Source: Psychrobacter sp. UBA5136
GTDB lineage: Bacteria > Pseudomonadota > Gammaproteobacteria > Pseudomonadales > Moraxellaceae
Assembly (NCBI RefSeq): GCF_002414005.1
Contig: NZ_DHYG01000028.1
Span: 1-21,370 of the forward strand
DNA: 21,370 nt
Reading direction: 5' to 3'
Each line of letters begins with the position of its first letter. Within the stretch, counting starts at the first letter, position 1. Positions 1 to 5,818 of the stretch are shown here, one piece after another. Both the position numbers and the translations under genes were made by a program. Below the pieces are notes generated by a model that saw only the letters and a list, made by a program, of their open reading frames with translations, had not been told where the DNA came from and searched no databases.

Positions 1-22
1 TTCGAAGTTGAGAGTGGGGTAT
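1..22. repeat. Left-end copy of a terminal inverted repeat (half palindrome)
   Basis: Positions 6-22 are the exact reverse complement of 21354-21370 at the other end of the window (17 of 17). The window opens with the self-complementary TTCGAA, so the stretch looks like one half of a palindrome about 38 bp long centred on TCGA. It could equally be the terminal repeat of an insertion sequence reached from both sides. No other copy was seen inside the window. This is probably where assembly stopped. Confidence 0.75.
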
Positions 23-303
23 CTATATTTAATTTTATAGGCGCAAGTTGCTGCAAGAGAAGGGAAGTTTGGCAAAATTTATGCTATGATGCCAAGCACT
101 ATAGCTGACGCTTACAGTATTCAATAAGCCTTTACAATGCGCAAAGCTAGCCTGCGATATAAGTGGGCAAATTGGTTTTGGTATTGGTTCTAGCGTTGAT
201 TCTAGCATAGTCGCTATACGATATTTTGCTTTATCTTTTTTGTATTCTAGTTGCCGTTATTTATCTCCCAAACTTGGCATGACCAAAGGAATTAACCGAC
301 ATT
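23..303. other. Upstream region of eno, no gene seen
   Basis: AT-rich non-coding DNA. It holds an inverted pair TTGGCA/TGCCAA around 70-95, overlapping a possible extended -10 (TG-n-TATGAT near 82-90), and a short direct repeat TTCTAGC at about 188 and 200. An AAAGGA Shine-Dalgarno-like run lies about 12 bases before the eno start. I cannot pick a single eno promoter with confidence. In related bacteria pyrG and kdsA usually precede eno; they are not in this window. Confidence 0.4.
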
Positions 304-1620
304 ATGTACGCTGAAGAAACCACCAACGTCGCCGCAATTAAAGACATTCGCGCTCGTGAGATTTTAGACTCGCGCGGTAACCCAACGATTGAAGCTGACG
401 TAATCTTAGCTGATGGCACCGTTGGACGTGCTGCTGCTCCAAGTGGCGCATCAACGGGCTCACGTGAAGCGCTTGAGCTGCGTGACGGCGACAAAGACCG
501 CTACATGGGTAAAGGCGTTAAAAAAGCCGTTGCCAACGTTAATAGCCAAATTCGCAGTGCGCTCATGGACAAAGAAGTCACTGAGCAGCAAGCCATTGAT
601 GACGCGATGATTGCGCTTGATGGCACCGAAAACAAAGACAACCTTGGCGCAAATGCCATGCTAGCAGTGTCACTTGCGACTGCTAAAGCTGCTGCTAAAT
701 CCCAAAGCCTGCCACTGCATCAATACATTGCAAACTTACGCAATCAGACGTCTTTGACCATGCCGGTCCCGATGATGAATATCTTAAACGGTGGTGAACA
801 CGCGGATAATACCGTTGATATCCAAGAGTTTATGATTGAGCCCGTTGGTTTTACCAGTTTCTCAGAAGCCCTACGTGCGGGAACAGAGATTTTCCACAGC
901 TTAAAATCGGTACTAAAGTCACAAGGCTTAAATACCGCGGTTGGTGATGAAGGCGGCTTTGCGCCAAACCTGCGTAGTAATGAAGAAGCCATTACCGTCA
1001 TCATGCAAGCGATTGAGCAAGTTGGCTACAAAGCTGGCGAAGATATTTATCTGGCTTTAGACTGCGCGGCCAGTGAGTTTTATAAAAATGGTCAATATGT
1101 CTTGGCAGGCGAGGGTAATAAAGCCTTTGATAGCCAAGGTTTTTCAGATTACCTAGTAGGCTTGACGCGTCAGTATCCTATTATCTCTATTGAAGACGGT
1201 CTTGATGAGTCAGATTGGGATGGTTGGAAGTATTTAACTGAGCAAATCGGTGATAAAGTTCAGCTGGTCGGTGACGATTTATTTGTCACCAACCCTGCTA
1301 TCTTGCAAGAAGGCATTGATAAACATATTGCCAACGCGATTTTGATTAAATTTAATCAGATTGGTACTTTATCAGAAACCTTAGATGCGATATATCTGGC
1401 GAAGAAAAATGGCTATGCGACGATTATCTCGCATCGTTCAGGTGAAACAGAAGACAGCACCATTGCAGATTTAGCCGTTGGTACTGCTGCTGGTCAGATT
1501 AAAACTGGTTCACTATGCCGCTCAGATCGCGTGGCAAAATACAATCAGCTCTTACGTATCGAACAACAAGTACGGGCAAGCTATCGCGGCCGTGAAGAGT
1601 TTATCGGTCTACGTGGCTAA
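304..1620 (+). CDS. eno: Enolase (phosphopyruvate hydratase)
   Basis: Converts 2-phosphoglycerate to phosphoenolpyruvate in glycolysis and the reverse in gluconeogenesis; a cytoplasmic, Mg-dependent enzyme that in many bacteria is also part of the RNA degradosome. The 438 residues match the family length (about 430). Visible motifs are the N-terminal EILDSRGNPT, the GASTG loop, GGEHADN..DIQEFM, VGDEGGFAPN (acid catalyst region), the metal ligands in LALDCA, SIEDG and GDDLFVTN, the catalytic lysine in LIKFNQIGT, and SHRSGETED near the C-terminus. The ATG at 304 has AAAGGA upstream at longish spacing. It is followed after 133 bases by ftsB, the usual gammaproteobacterial order. A hairpin without a clear U-tract lies just downstream, so readthrough into ftsB is likely. 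Identification is very secure. Confidence 0.98.
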   Translation: MYAEETTNVAAIKDIRAREILDSRGNPTIEADVILADGTVGRAAAPSGASTGSREALELRDGDKDRYMGKGVKKAVANVNSQIRSALMDKEVTEQQAIDDAMIALDGTENKDNLGANAMLAVSLATAKAAAKSQSLPLHQYIANLRNQTSLTMPVPMMNILNGGEHADNTVDIQEFMIEPVGFTSFSEALRAGTEIFHSLKSVLKSQGLNTAVGDEGGFAPNLRSNEEAITVIMQAIEQVGYKAGEDIYLALDCAASEFYKNGQYVLAGEGNKAFDSQGFSDYLVGLTRQYPIISIEDGLDESDWDGWKYLTEQIGDKVQLVGDDLFVTNPAILQEGIDKHIANAILIKFNQIGTLSETLDAIYLAKKNGYATIISHRSGETEDSTIADLAVGTAAGQIKTGSLCRSDRVAKYNQLLRIEQQVRASYRGREEFIGLRG

Positions 1621-1654
1621 TAAGCTGAGCAGCTAAGAAGTTAGGCTTAACGCT

Positions 1655-1690
1655 AGCGATATATCGTCATTAATACGATGGTGTATCGCT
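1655..1690 (+). other. Interrupted hairpin between eno and ftsB
   Basis: Outer arms AGCGATA (1655-1661) and TATCGCT (1684-1690) are exact complements. Inner arms ATCGT (1663-1667) and ACGAT (1675-1679) extend the stem past an asymmetric internal loop. No T-run follows, so it is not a normal intrinsic terminator. It may be an RNA processing or stability element between eno and ftsB. Confidence 0.4.
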
Positions 1691-1753
1691 TAACAAGCCT
1701 GTGTGGTTTTTAATTCTGAATATTGTCTCTCTACCGTTTGGCGTGATCCCTTT

Positions 1754-2062
1754 ATGAAATACTTTAGCCAATTTATTCTCCTTGCTTTAGCGGTTGCTGT
1801 GCTTTTGGGACTGCAATATCAATATTGGTTGGGCGAAAACGGATATTTTGAGCACAATAAGTTGCTGTCGCAGATTGATGAGCAGCAACGCTTAAATGAC
1901 AATCAAATGGCGGCAAATAACTTGTTGCGTACCGATGTCCATGATTTAAAAACGGGACTCGAAGCAGTAGAAGAACATGCACGTTTGGATTTGGGCTTGA
2001 TTAAGCCAAATGAAACCTTTGTTCAGGTATCCACCGCGCCAACGACGCACAGCCGTTATTGA
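1754..2062 (+). CDS. ftsB: Cell division protein FtsB
   Basis: Small bitopic inner-membrane protein that forms the FtsQ-FtsL-FtsB subcomplex of the divisome and helps activate septal peptidoglycan synthesis. From the ATG at 1754 it has 102 residues, close to the usual 90-105: a short cytoplasmic start, one membrane helix at about 5-21, the juxtamembrane LQYQYWLGENGY (E. coli FtsB has LQYSLWFGKNGI), a coiled-coil region at about 35-75, and the family signature EAVEEHARLDLGLIKPNETF near the end. The frame stays open upstream to 1703, but starting there would put charged and polar residues before the membrane helix and lengthen the protein beyond the family, so 1754 is preferred even though no strong Shine-Dalgarno is seen. 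The position between eno and ispD supports the call. Confidence 0.93.
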   Translation: MKYFSQFILLALAVAVLLGLQYQYWLGENGYFEHNKLLSQIDEQQRLNDNQMAANNLLRTDVHDLKTGLEAVEEHARLDLGLIKPNETFVQVSTAPTTHSRY

Positions 2063-2104
2063 TTTTAACTTCGCCCATTTAACTACGCTCATTTAACTTC
2101 GCCG
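2063..2104 (+). repeat. Three tandem 14-bp units after ftsB
   Basis: Units at 2063-2076, 2077-2090 and 2091-2104 follow the pattern WTTTAACTWCGCYS. Units 2 and 3 differ at only two positions. They start immediately after the ftsB stop codon. This looks like a local tandem duplication; no function can be read from it. Confidence 0.7.
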
Positions 2105-2206
2105 AGATAAATGGTTATCTATAATTTGTTCTGTTTATATTTACACTACGTCTTCTTTTAACCTTCCTTTCTATCCAACCCAGTCATATCATCATGGAAT
2201 CTGACC

Positions 2207-2995
2207 ATGAGTATTACCCAAAACCATCCTATGAATACCACCCCCCATATCCATGCCATGATTGTCGCTGCGGGTCGCGGCAGCCGTTTTGGTGCGACTG
2301 TTGCTAAGCAATATACCTTGCTGCAAGGACAGACGCTGTTACAGCGTAGCGTGGCACGTCTCGCTAGTAGCGCTTATATTGATAAATGCTTATTAGTAGT
2401 AGCAGAAGATGACAATACGGCGCAGGCGCTTGATTTTGCCCTGCCTATCCAATATACGAGTGGCGGAGCAGAGCGTTGGCAATCGGTACAGGCTGGAGTC
2501 GAGGCGATTGTTAAGTCAGGAGCGCAAGCGTCAGACTTGGTACTTATCCATGATGCTGCGCGCCCTGCTGTGCCCAGCCAAGACATCAATCAGGTCATTG
2601 AAGCGGCGATGCACGAGCCTTATGGCGCGATCTTAGCGGCGCCAGTTGCTGATACGCTAAAGCAATCCTATACGGCATCCTACAAACATGCTAGCGCTGT
2701 TTCTGAGCATAGCAATGCCTGTAAAGACAACAATGAAGCCTATTCTTATATCAAACATACGCTTGAGCGTAGTAATGTGTGGCAAGCGCAAACGCCGCAA
2801 GTATTTCGCTTAGGTCAGCTGCGAGAAGTCTTGGCTTACGTGGATAAGCACCAACTGACTATCACCGATGAAGCCAGCGCGTTTGAGTATCTAAAGCTGC
2901 CGATACGCCTTATCACGGGCAGTCGCCAAAATATCAAACTCACTTATCCTGATGATGCTATCTTGCTTAGCGCCATCCTTACCGCGCAGTCCTAA
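2207..2995 (+). CDS. ispD: 2-C-methyl-D-erythritol 4-phosphate cytidylyltransferase (IspD)
   Basis: Third step of the MEP isoprenoid pathway: CTP plus 2-C-methyl-D-erythritol 4-phosphate gives CDP-methylerythritol. A Rossmann-like nucleotidyltransferase. Seen in the sequence: the Gly-rich CTP loop AAGRGSRFG (21-29) followed by AKQY with the conserved Lys34, then LIHDAARP, GAILAAPVADTLK, QAQTPQVF, TITDEASAFEY and a C-terminal NIKLTYPDD whose lysine contacts the substrate phosphate. At 262 residues it exceeds E. coli IspD (236). The extra length is about 8 residues at the N-terminus and about 20 in the arm between DTLK and HTLER. In-frame ATGs at 2231 and 2258 are alternatives to 2207; no start has a strong Shine-Dalgarno, and 2258 would lie too close to the catalytic loop. 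IspF is not adjacent. Confidence 0.95.
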   Translation: MSITQNHPMNTTPHIHAMIVAAGRGSRFGATVAKQYTLLQGQTLLQRSVARLASSAYIDKCLLVVAEDDNTAQALDFALPIQYTSGGAERWQSVQAGVEAIVKSGAQASDLVLIHDAARPAVPSQDINQVIEAAMHEPYGAILAAPVADTLKQSYTASYKHASAVSEHSNACKDNNEAYSYIKHTLERSNVWQAQTPQVFRLGQLREVLAYVDKHQLTITDEASAFEYLKLPIRLITGSRQNIKLTYPDDAILLSAILTAQS

Positions 2996-3463
2996 CATTT
3001 CTCCTAAGCATTCTAAAGTTCTCTAGGGCATTCTTTTTTTCTTATTTATGTTATCGTTTATTCATTCCCATCATTCCAACCATTCCCCTATAAATCTTAA
3101 AACTTGGAACTTAAAACTCAGTTTTGAGGCTGAGCAAGCTGCTGCGCTCATTTTTACTGTTATTTTCCTGCGCTTTTAAGCGTCTCATCGCGTCACTGCA
3201 CTAAAAATTCATGCACTATTACGAATATAAATAAAGCTAAATGACGGCTTATTATTAATAAGTCGTTATTTAATATAAAGATATATTGCTTTGATGACTA
3301 AATTAGCCTATGATGTAACCAACTTAATACAATTAATATAAACATTTATAAATCAATAATATAACAAGCTGATTAGCTATCTTTAAACGTCTTGTCACTA
3401 TGTATTTTTCTAAATTTAGTATGGTTGTCTTAGTGCATATAACTAATAATAGGGAGAAGCTGC
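2996..3463. other. 468-bp AT-rich intergenic region before the BLUF gene
   Basis: No credible ORF. A T7 tract at about 3033 follows weakly paired sequence and might end the ispD transcript. A strong hairpin occupies 3243-3267 (listed separately). A weak promoter candidate for the BLUF gene is TTGTCA (3392-3397) with TAGTAT (3417-3422), but the 19-base spacer is long. The region is markedly more AT-rich than the flanking genes. Confidence 0.4.
3243..3267 (+). other. 11-bp stem-loop in the ispD-BLUF gap
   Basis: GACGGCTTATT (3243-3253) and AATAAGTCGTT (3257-3267) form an 11-bp stem with a 3-base loop. Two pairs are G.U only if the plus strand is transcribed, which suggests it works, if at all, in plus-strand RNA. 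A/T-rich sequence follows, but no clean T-run, so a terminator call is weak. Confidence 0.45.
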
Positions 3464-4087
3464 TTGTCAACAGTCAATGATTCGACAAATCCAGTAACGC
3501 CAGATCTCTGCCAGCTCGTATATCTGAGCCATATTACCTCGACTGGTCTTGCAAGTGCGAGTACGCTTAACGACATCGCAGAGGTCGCGATTGAGCGTAA
3601 TCAAGCCGATGAAATTACAGGTATCCTTTGCTACGGCAATAGCTACTTCTTTCAGTGTGTGGAAGGTTCTGAGCAAGCTCTCACCAATCTTAAAAATCGC
3701 TTGTTGGTAGACGACAGGCACAAAGATTTAAAAATATTGGATTTTTCGGCTATCCCTGAGCGCCGTTTTGCCGCTTGGTCGCTACGTTCGATTACGCTTG
3801 AGCGTTGGATGATGAATGAGCCTAAGCTTAAAGCCTTTATGCCGTTTAAGCCCGATGCTTGGGAGTTTGATGAATGGCGGCAGTTTTTAGATATTCTACA
3901 AGGCTATTATGAAGAGCAAGAAAGATCCGGTGCGCTTGATACTCAGCCGATAAAATACAATACGCTAGGGGTAACCTTAGGTAAAGTAGTTGGCCAGCAC
4001 CAAGCCTTTTTCTTAATTCAGACCATACTGGGCAGCTTGATAATATTAGCGCTGCTTTGGGTGATGTTAGCAGATAAGATTTGGTAG
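3464..4087 (+). CDS. BLUF-domain blue-light sensor with C-terminal membrane anchor
   Basis: BLUF (blue light using FAD) domain protein, 207 residues. The domain spans about 14-110. The residues needed for the flavin photocycle are present: Tyr20 (LVYLS), Asn46 (IERNQADEITG), Gln64 (FFQCVEG) and Trp105 (FAAWSL). After a linker, residues 181-203 form one hydrophobic helix followed only by DKIW, so the protein is probably held in the inner membrane with the sensor in the cytoplasm. There is no output enzyme domain (no GGDEF, EAL or cyclase), so it belongs with short BLUF proteins that act through partners. The start is TTG at 3464, supported by AGGGAG at 3451-3456; no ATG lies at a sensible place. 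It stands alone between a long leader and a terminator. BLUF assignment is secure; target and output are unknown. Confidence 0.92.
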   Translation: MSTVNDSTNPVTPDLCQLVYLSHITSTGLASASTLNDIAEVAIERNQADEITGILCYGNSYFFQCVEGSEQALTNLKNRLLVDDRHKDLKILDFSAIPERRFAAWSLRSITLERWMMNEPKLKAFMPFKPDAWEFDEWRQFLDILQGYYEEQERSGALDTQPIKYNTLGVTLGKVVGQHQAFFLIQTILGSLIILALLWVMLADKIW

Positions 4088-4117
4088 ATTATGCTAAATA
4101 GTTAAACCCATACATTT

Positions 4118-4146
4118 AAAAAGCCAGCATAGATTGCTGGCTTTTT
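4118..4146 (+). terminator. Intrinsic terminator after the BLUF gene
   Basis: AAAAAGCCAGCA and TGCTGGCTTTTT form a 12-bp stem with a 5-base loop ending in a T-run, 30 bases after the BLUF stop codon. The A-run on the left would let it act on the minus strand too. Confidence 0.9.
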
Positions 4147-4192
4147 GCTGCGATAAAAATCCTATAAACCGCTTTTGTTTTTATCATAAGAG

Positions 4193-4237
4193 CTAATGAT
4201 TTAACCATTAATGATTTAACAACTAATGATTAATGAC
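4193..4237. repeat. Short imperfect tandem repeat (TAATGATTTAAC)
   Basis: Three partial copies of CTAATGATTTAAC start at about 4193, 4208 and 4223, between two terminators and outside any gene. Probably a local duplication. Confidence 0.5.
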
Positions 4238-4253
4238 AAATAGACAAGCATAA

Positions 4254-4287
4254 AAAAGCCCACTCACAAAAATGTGAATGGGCTTTT
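4254..4287 (-). terminator. Intrinsic terminator of the tRNA-Glu transcript
   Basis: Arms at 4254-4268 and 4273-4287 form a 15-bp stem with a 4-base loop. The single mismatch (C opposite A on the plus strand) becomes a G.U pair in minus-strand RNA, which then runs into a T-tract. The structure therefore fits termination of the minus-strand tRNA unit, about 65 bases past the tRNA 3' end. Confidence 0.88.
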
Positions 4288-4352
4288 GCTGGTGCGCTTA
4301 GTAGTCTTATCGATGCTTTACAGCAAACTTGCTAATAAGTGACGCCAAATAG

Positions 4353-4428
4353 TGGCGTCCCCAGGGGGATTCGAACCCCCGTTACCGCCGTGAAAGGGCG
4401 GTGTCCTAGGCCTCTAGACGATGGGGAC
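4353..4428 (-). tRNA. tRNA-Glu (anticodon TTC)
   Basis: A 76-base tRNA. Acceptor stem GTCCCCA pairs with TGGGGAC, the discriminator base is G and the 3' CCA is encoded. The D-arm contains TCTAGAGGCCTAGGA, the anticodon loop is CCTTTCACG with anticodon TTC, and the T-arm carries GGTTCGAATCC. The transcript is served by a near-consensus promoter at 4478-4506 and a terminator at 4254-4287. RNase T, a tRNA 3'-end trimming enzyme, is encoded just upstream on the same strand. Confidence 0.98.
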
Positions 4429-4477
4429 TAGTAACAACGCTTCAGCTGCTTTCACCATTTATACTGAAGTGGTGCGT

Positions 4478-4506
4478 ATTTTAATGGCGACCGCGTCTGC
4501 TGTCAA
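4478..4506 (-). promoter_or_regulatory. Sigma-70 promoter for tRNA-Glu
   Basis: On the minus strand, TTGACA (4506-4501) is followed by a 17-base spacer and TAAAAT (4483-4478): a perfect -35, optimal spacing and a five-of-six -10. Transcription would begin near 4470, about 40 bases before the tRNA. The -10 starts with the TAA stop codon of the small upstream gene, so promoter and coding end overlap completely. Confidence 0.82.
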
Positions 4507-4678
4507 GCCTTTTTCTACGTCTTTTTAAAATTAAATATCTTTTTTTGAGTGCGCGGCGTGGATGCAGGTCATTACGTTTTAAATGATGCCGAATCCACAA
4601 CGACGTACAAGCGCTAATGGTCAACGCCAGCAGCATGTAACCGATAATGGTTGCCCATAACTTAAACTGTGGTTCCAT
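4481..4678 (-). CDS. Small basic membrane protein or lipoprotein, function unknown
   Basis: I do not recognise a family. From the ATG at 4678, supported by AAGGGA about 7 bases upstream, it has 65 residues. A hydrophobic segment spans about 8-28, followed by a strongly basic tail rich in Arg and Lys (RRALKKR, KRRRKRLDSRRGR). The segment ends in LTISAC, which fits a lipobox with Cys24, but the hydrophobic stretch continues past it, so a simple one-pass membrane protein with a cytoplasmic basic tail (nucleic-acid or lipid contact) is equally possible. An upstream ATG at 4723 would add 15 polar residues and lacks a better ribosome site. It lies about 100 bases after rnt on the same strand, and its last codons form the tRNA-Glu promoter. 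Its being a real gene rests on the start signal and the organised protein pattern. Confidence 0.6.
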   Translation of the reverse strand: MEPQFKLWATIIGYMLLALTISACTSLWIRHHLKRNDLHPRRALKKRYLILKRRRKRLDSRRGRH

Positions 4679-4780
4679 AGCAAAGTCCCTTTTGTTAAGC
4701 TCAAATAATCCATAACAGGTCATTGACTATAGATAACACTATTATTTCAGTTTAACAATGTAGAGGACGTATGCTTTATT

Positions 4781-5599
4781 TTACTTGGCATTGTTAGCGT
4801 TGTTAGCGTGGGCAACGTCTGCGCTTTCTGCCTCATCCTCTGCTACTGCCACATTATCCTGCTCATCATGCATAGCGTTCGCTAGCATCGGGTAATGATT
4901 GAGAATATAACAAAACAGCTCGGCGGTCTTTTGGGTATCGTAGAGCGCTGAATGAGCGTCATTGCCGTCAAAATCAAGCCCTGCTGCTTTACAAGCACGG
5001 GCTAATACCGTTTGTCCAAATGCAAGCGCCGAGAGCGTCACGGTATCAAAAACTGAGAAGTTATGAAACGGGTTGTGACTTTTACTATTGGTACGCAGTA
5101 CTGCCGCATTTAAAAACGCTAGGTCAAAATGGGCGTTATGACCGATTAGGACGCATTGACGACAGTCTTCAGCGCGGCGCACTTCTTTTAGACCTTTAAA
5201 AATACGGCGCAGGGCGGTTTTTTCATCTTCGGCAATGGCCCTGCGCAGTGGATTACTAGGGTCAATGCCAGTAAAGGCAAGCGCGCTTGGCTCAAGATTT
5301 GCGCCTTCAAAAGGTTCGATATGAGCGTTAAAAGCCTCGCCTGGATAAAACACGCCCTGCTCATCAAGCAGCACAGGAATACAAGCAATTTCTAGTAAAG
5401 CATCCGTTTGCGCATTAAAGCCGGCCGTTTCGACATCGACGACGACGGGCAAAAACTTACGAAAACGCTCTTTTAAGCGCATGGGTGCTTGGTCGTCTGC
5501 GGCGTTATCGCTATCAGCAGTATTGCTTGGCGCACTATTAAGACGACTATCGTCCGTATTGGCCAAATCGTGTAAGGCGGCATCGTTTTGAATGGTCAT
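4781..5599 (-). CDS. rnt: Ribonuclease T
   Basis: A 3'-5' exoribonuclease of the DEDDh family that trims the 3' ends of tRNA, 5S and other stable RNAs and removes the terminal residue of tRNA CCA. Motifs: Exo I VVDVETAGFNAQTDALLEIA (Asp55, Glu57), IEPFEGANLEPSALAFTGIDP, Exo II GHNAHFDLAF (Asp159) and Exo III DAHSALYDTQKTAELF (His216, Asp221); NPFHNFSVFDT and GQTVLARACKAAGLDFD are also typical of RNase T. At 272 residues it is about 55 longer than the E. coli enzyme (215), because of a 40-residue acidic, low-complexity N-terminal extension and an Ala/Asn/Asp-rich C-terminal tail. Met40 is a possible internal start that would give the classical N-terminus. It lies after pyrC on the same strand, separated by a large hairpin repeat. 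Confidence 0.95.
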   Translation of the reverse strand: MTIQNDAALHDLANTDDSRLNSAPSNTADSDNAADDQAPMRLKERFRKFLPVVVDVETAGFNAQTDALLEIACIPVLLDEQGVFYPGEAFNAHIEPFEGANLEPSALAFTGIDPSNPLRRAIAEDEKTALRRIFKGLKEVRRAEDCRQCVLIGHNAHFDLAFLNAAVLRTNSKSHNPFHNFSVFDTVTLSALAFGQTVLARACKAAGLDFDGNDAHSALYDTQKTAELFCYILNHYPMLANAMHDEQDNVAVAEDEAESADVAHANNANNAK

Positions 5600-5679
5600 A
5601 TCAAGTTAAATCGCTTTTATCAGTCGTGCTGTGGTATTGAAGTAAAAAATTAAATAAATAAGTACAAATATTATAATAC

Positions 5680-5753
5680 GCTACTGGCATAAATTTTCCT
5701 TGCTTGCTGTACGCTTCGCACTCCAGAGGCTGCGCAAAATTTATACCAGTAGC
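5680..5753 (-). repeat. Long hairpin repeat, copy 1 (pyrC-rnt gap)
   Basis: Arms at 5680-5697 and 5736-5753 pair at 17 of 18 positions; the one exception becomes a U.G pair in minus-strand RNA. They enclose a 38-base core with CTTGCTTGCTGT and CAGAGGCTGC at its ends. The same core ends, in inverted orientation and between similar but compensated arms, occur at 8631-8702. This copy lies in the 3' untranslated part of pyrC or the leader of rnt. No other terminator was seen for pyrC. Confidence 0.85.
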
Positions 5754-5818
5754 ACGATGTTTATTTTATGGGGGATCGATTAGATAATAGACATACAGGC
5801 AGTTTTACGTCGTTGCTG

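Noticed and set aside
1703..1753. Longer N-terminus of FtsB from an upstream ATG.
   Set aside because: It would add 17 mostly polar residues before the membrane helix and exceed the family length; the ATG at 1754 gives the usual protein.
3121..3150. Sequence with GAGGCTG and AGCAAGC resembling the core of the hairpin repeat.
   Set aside because: The order and spacing differ from the repeat core and there are no flanking inverted arms; likely chance.
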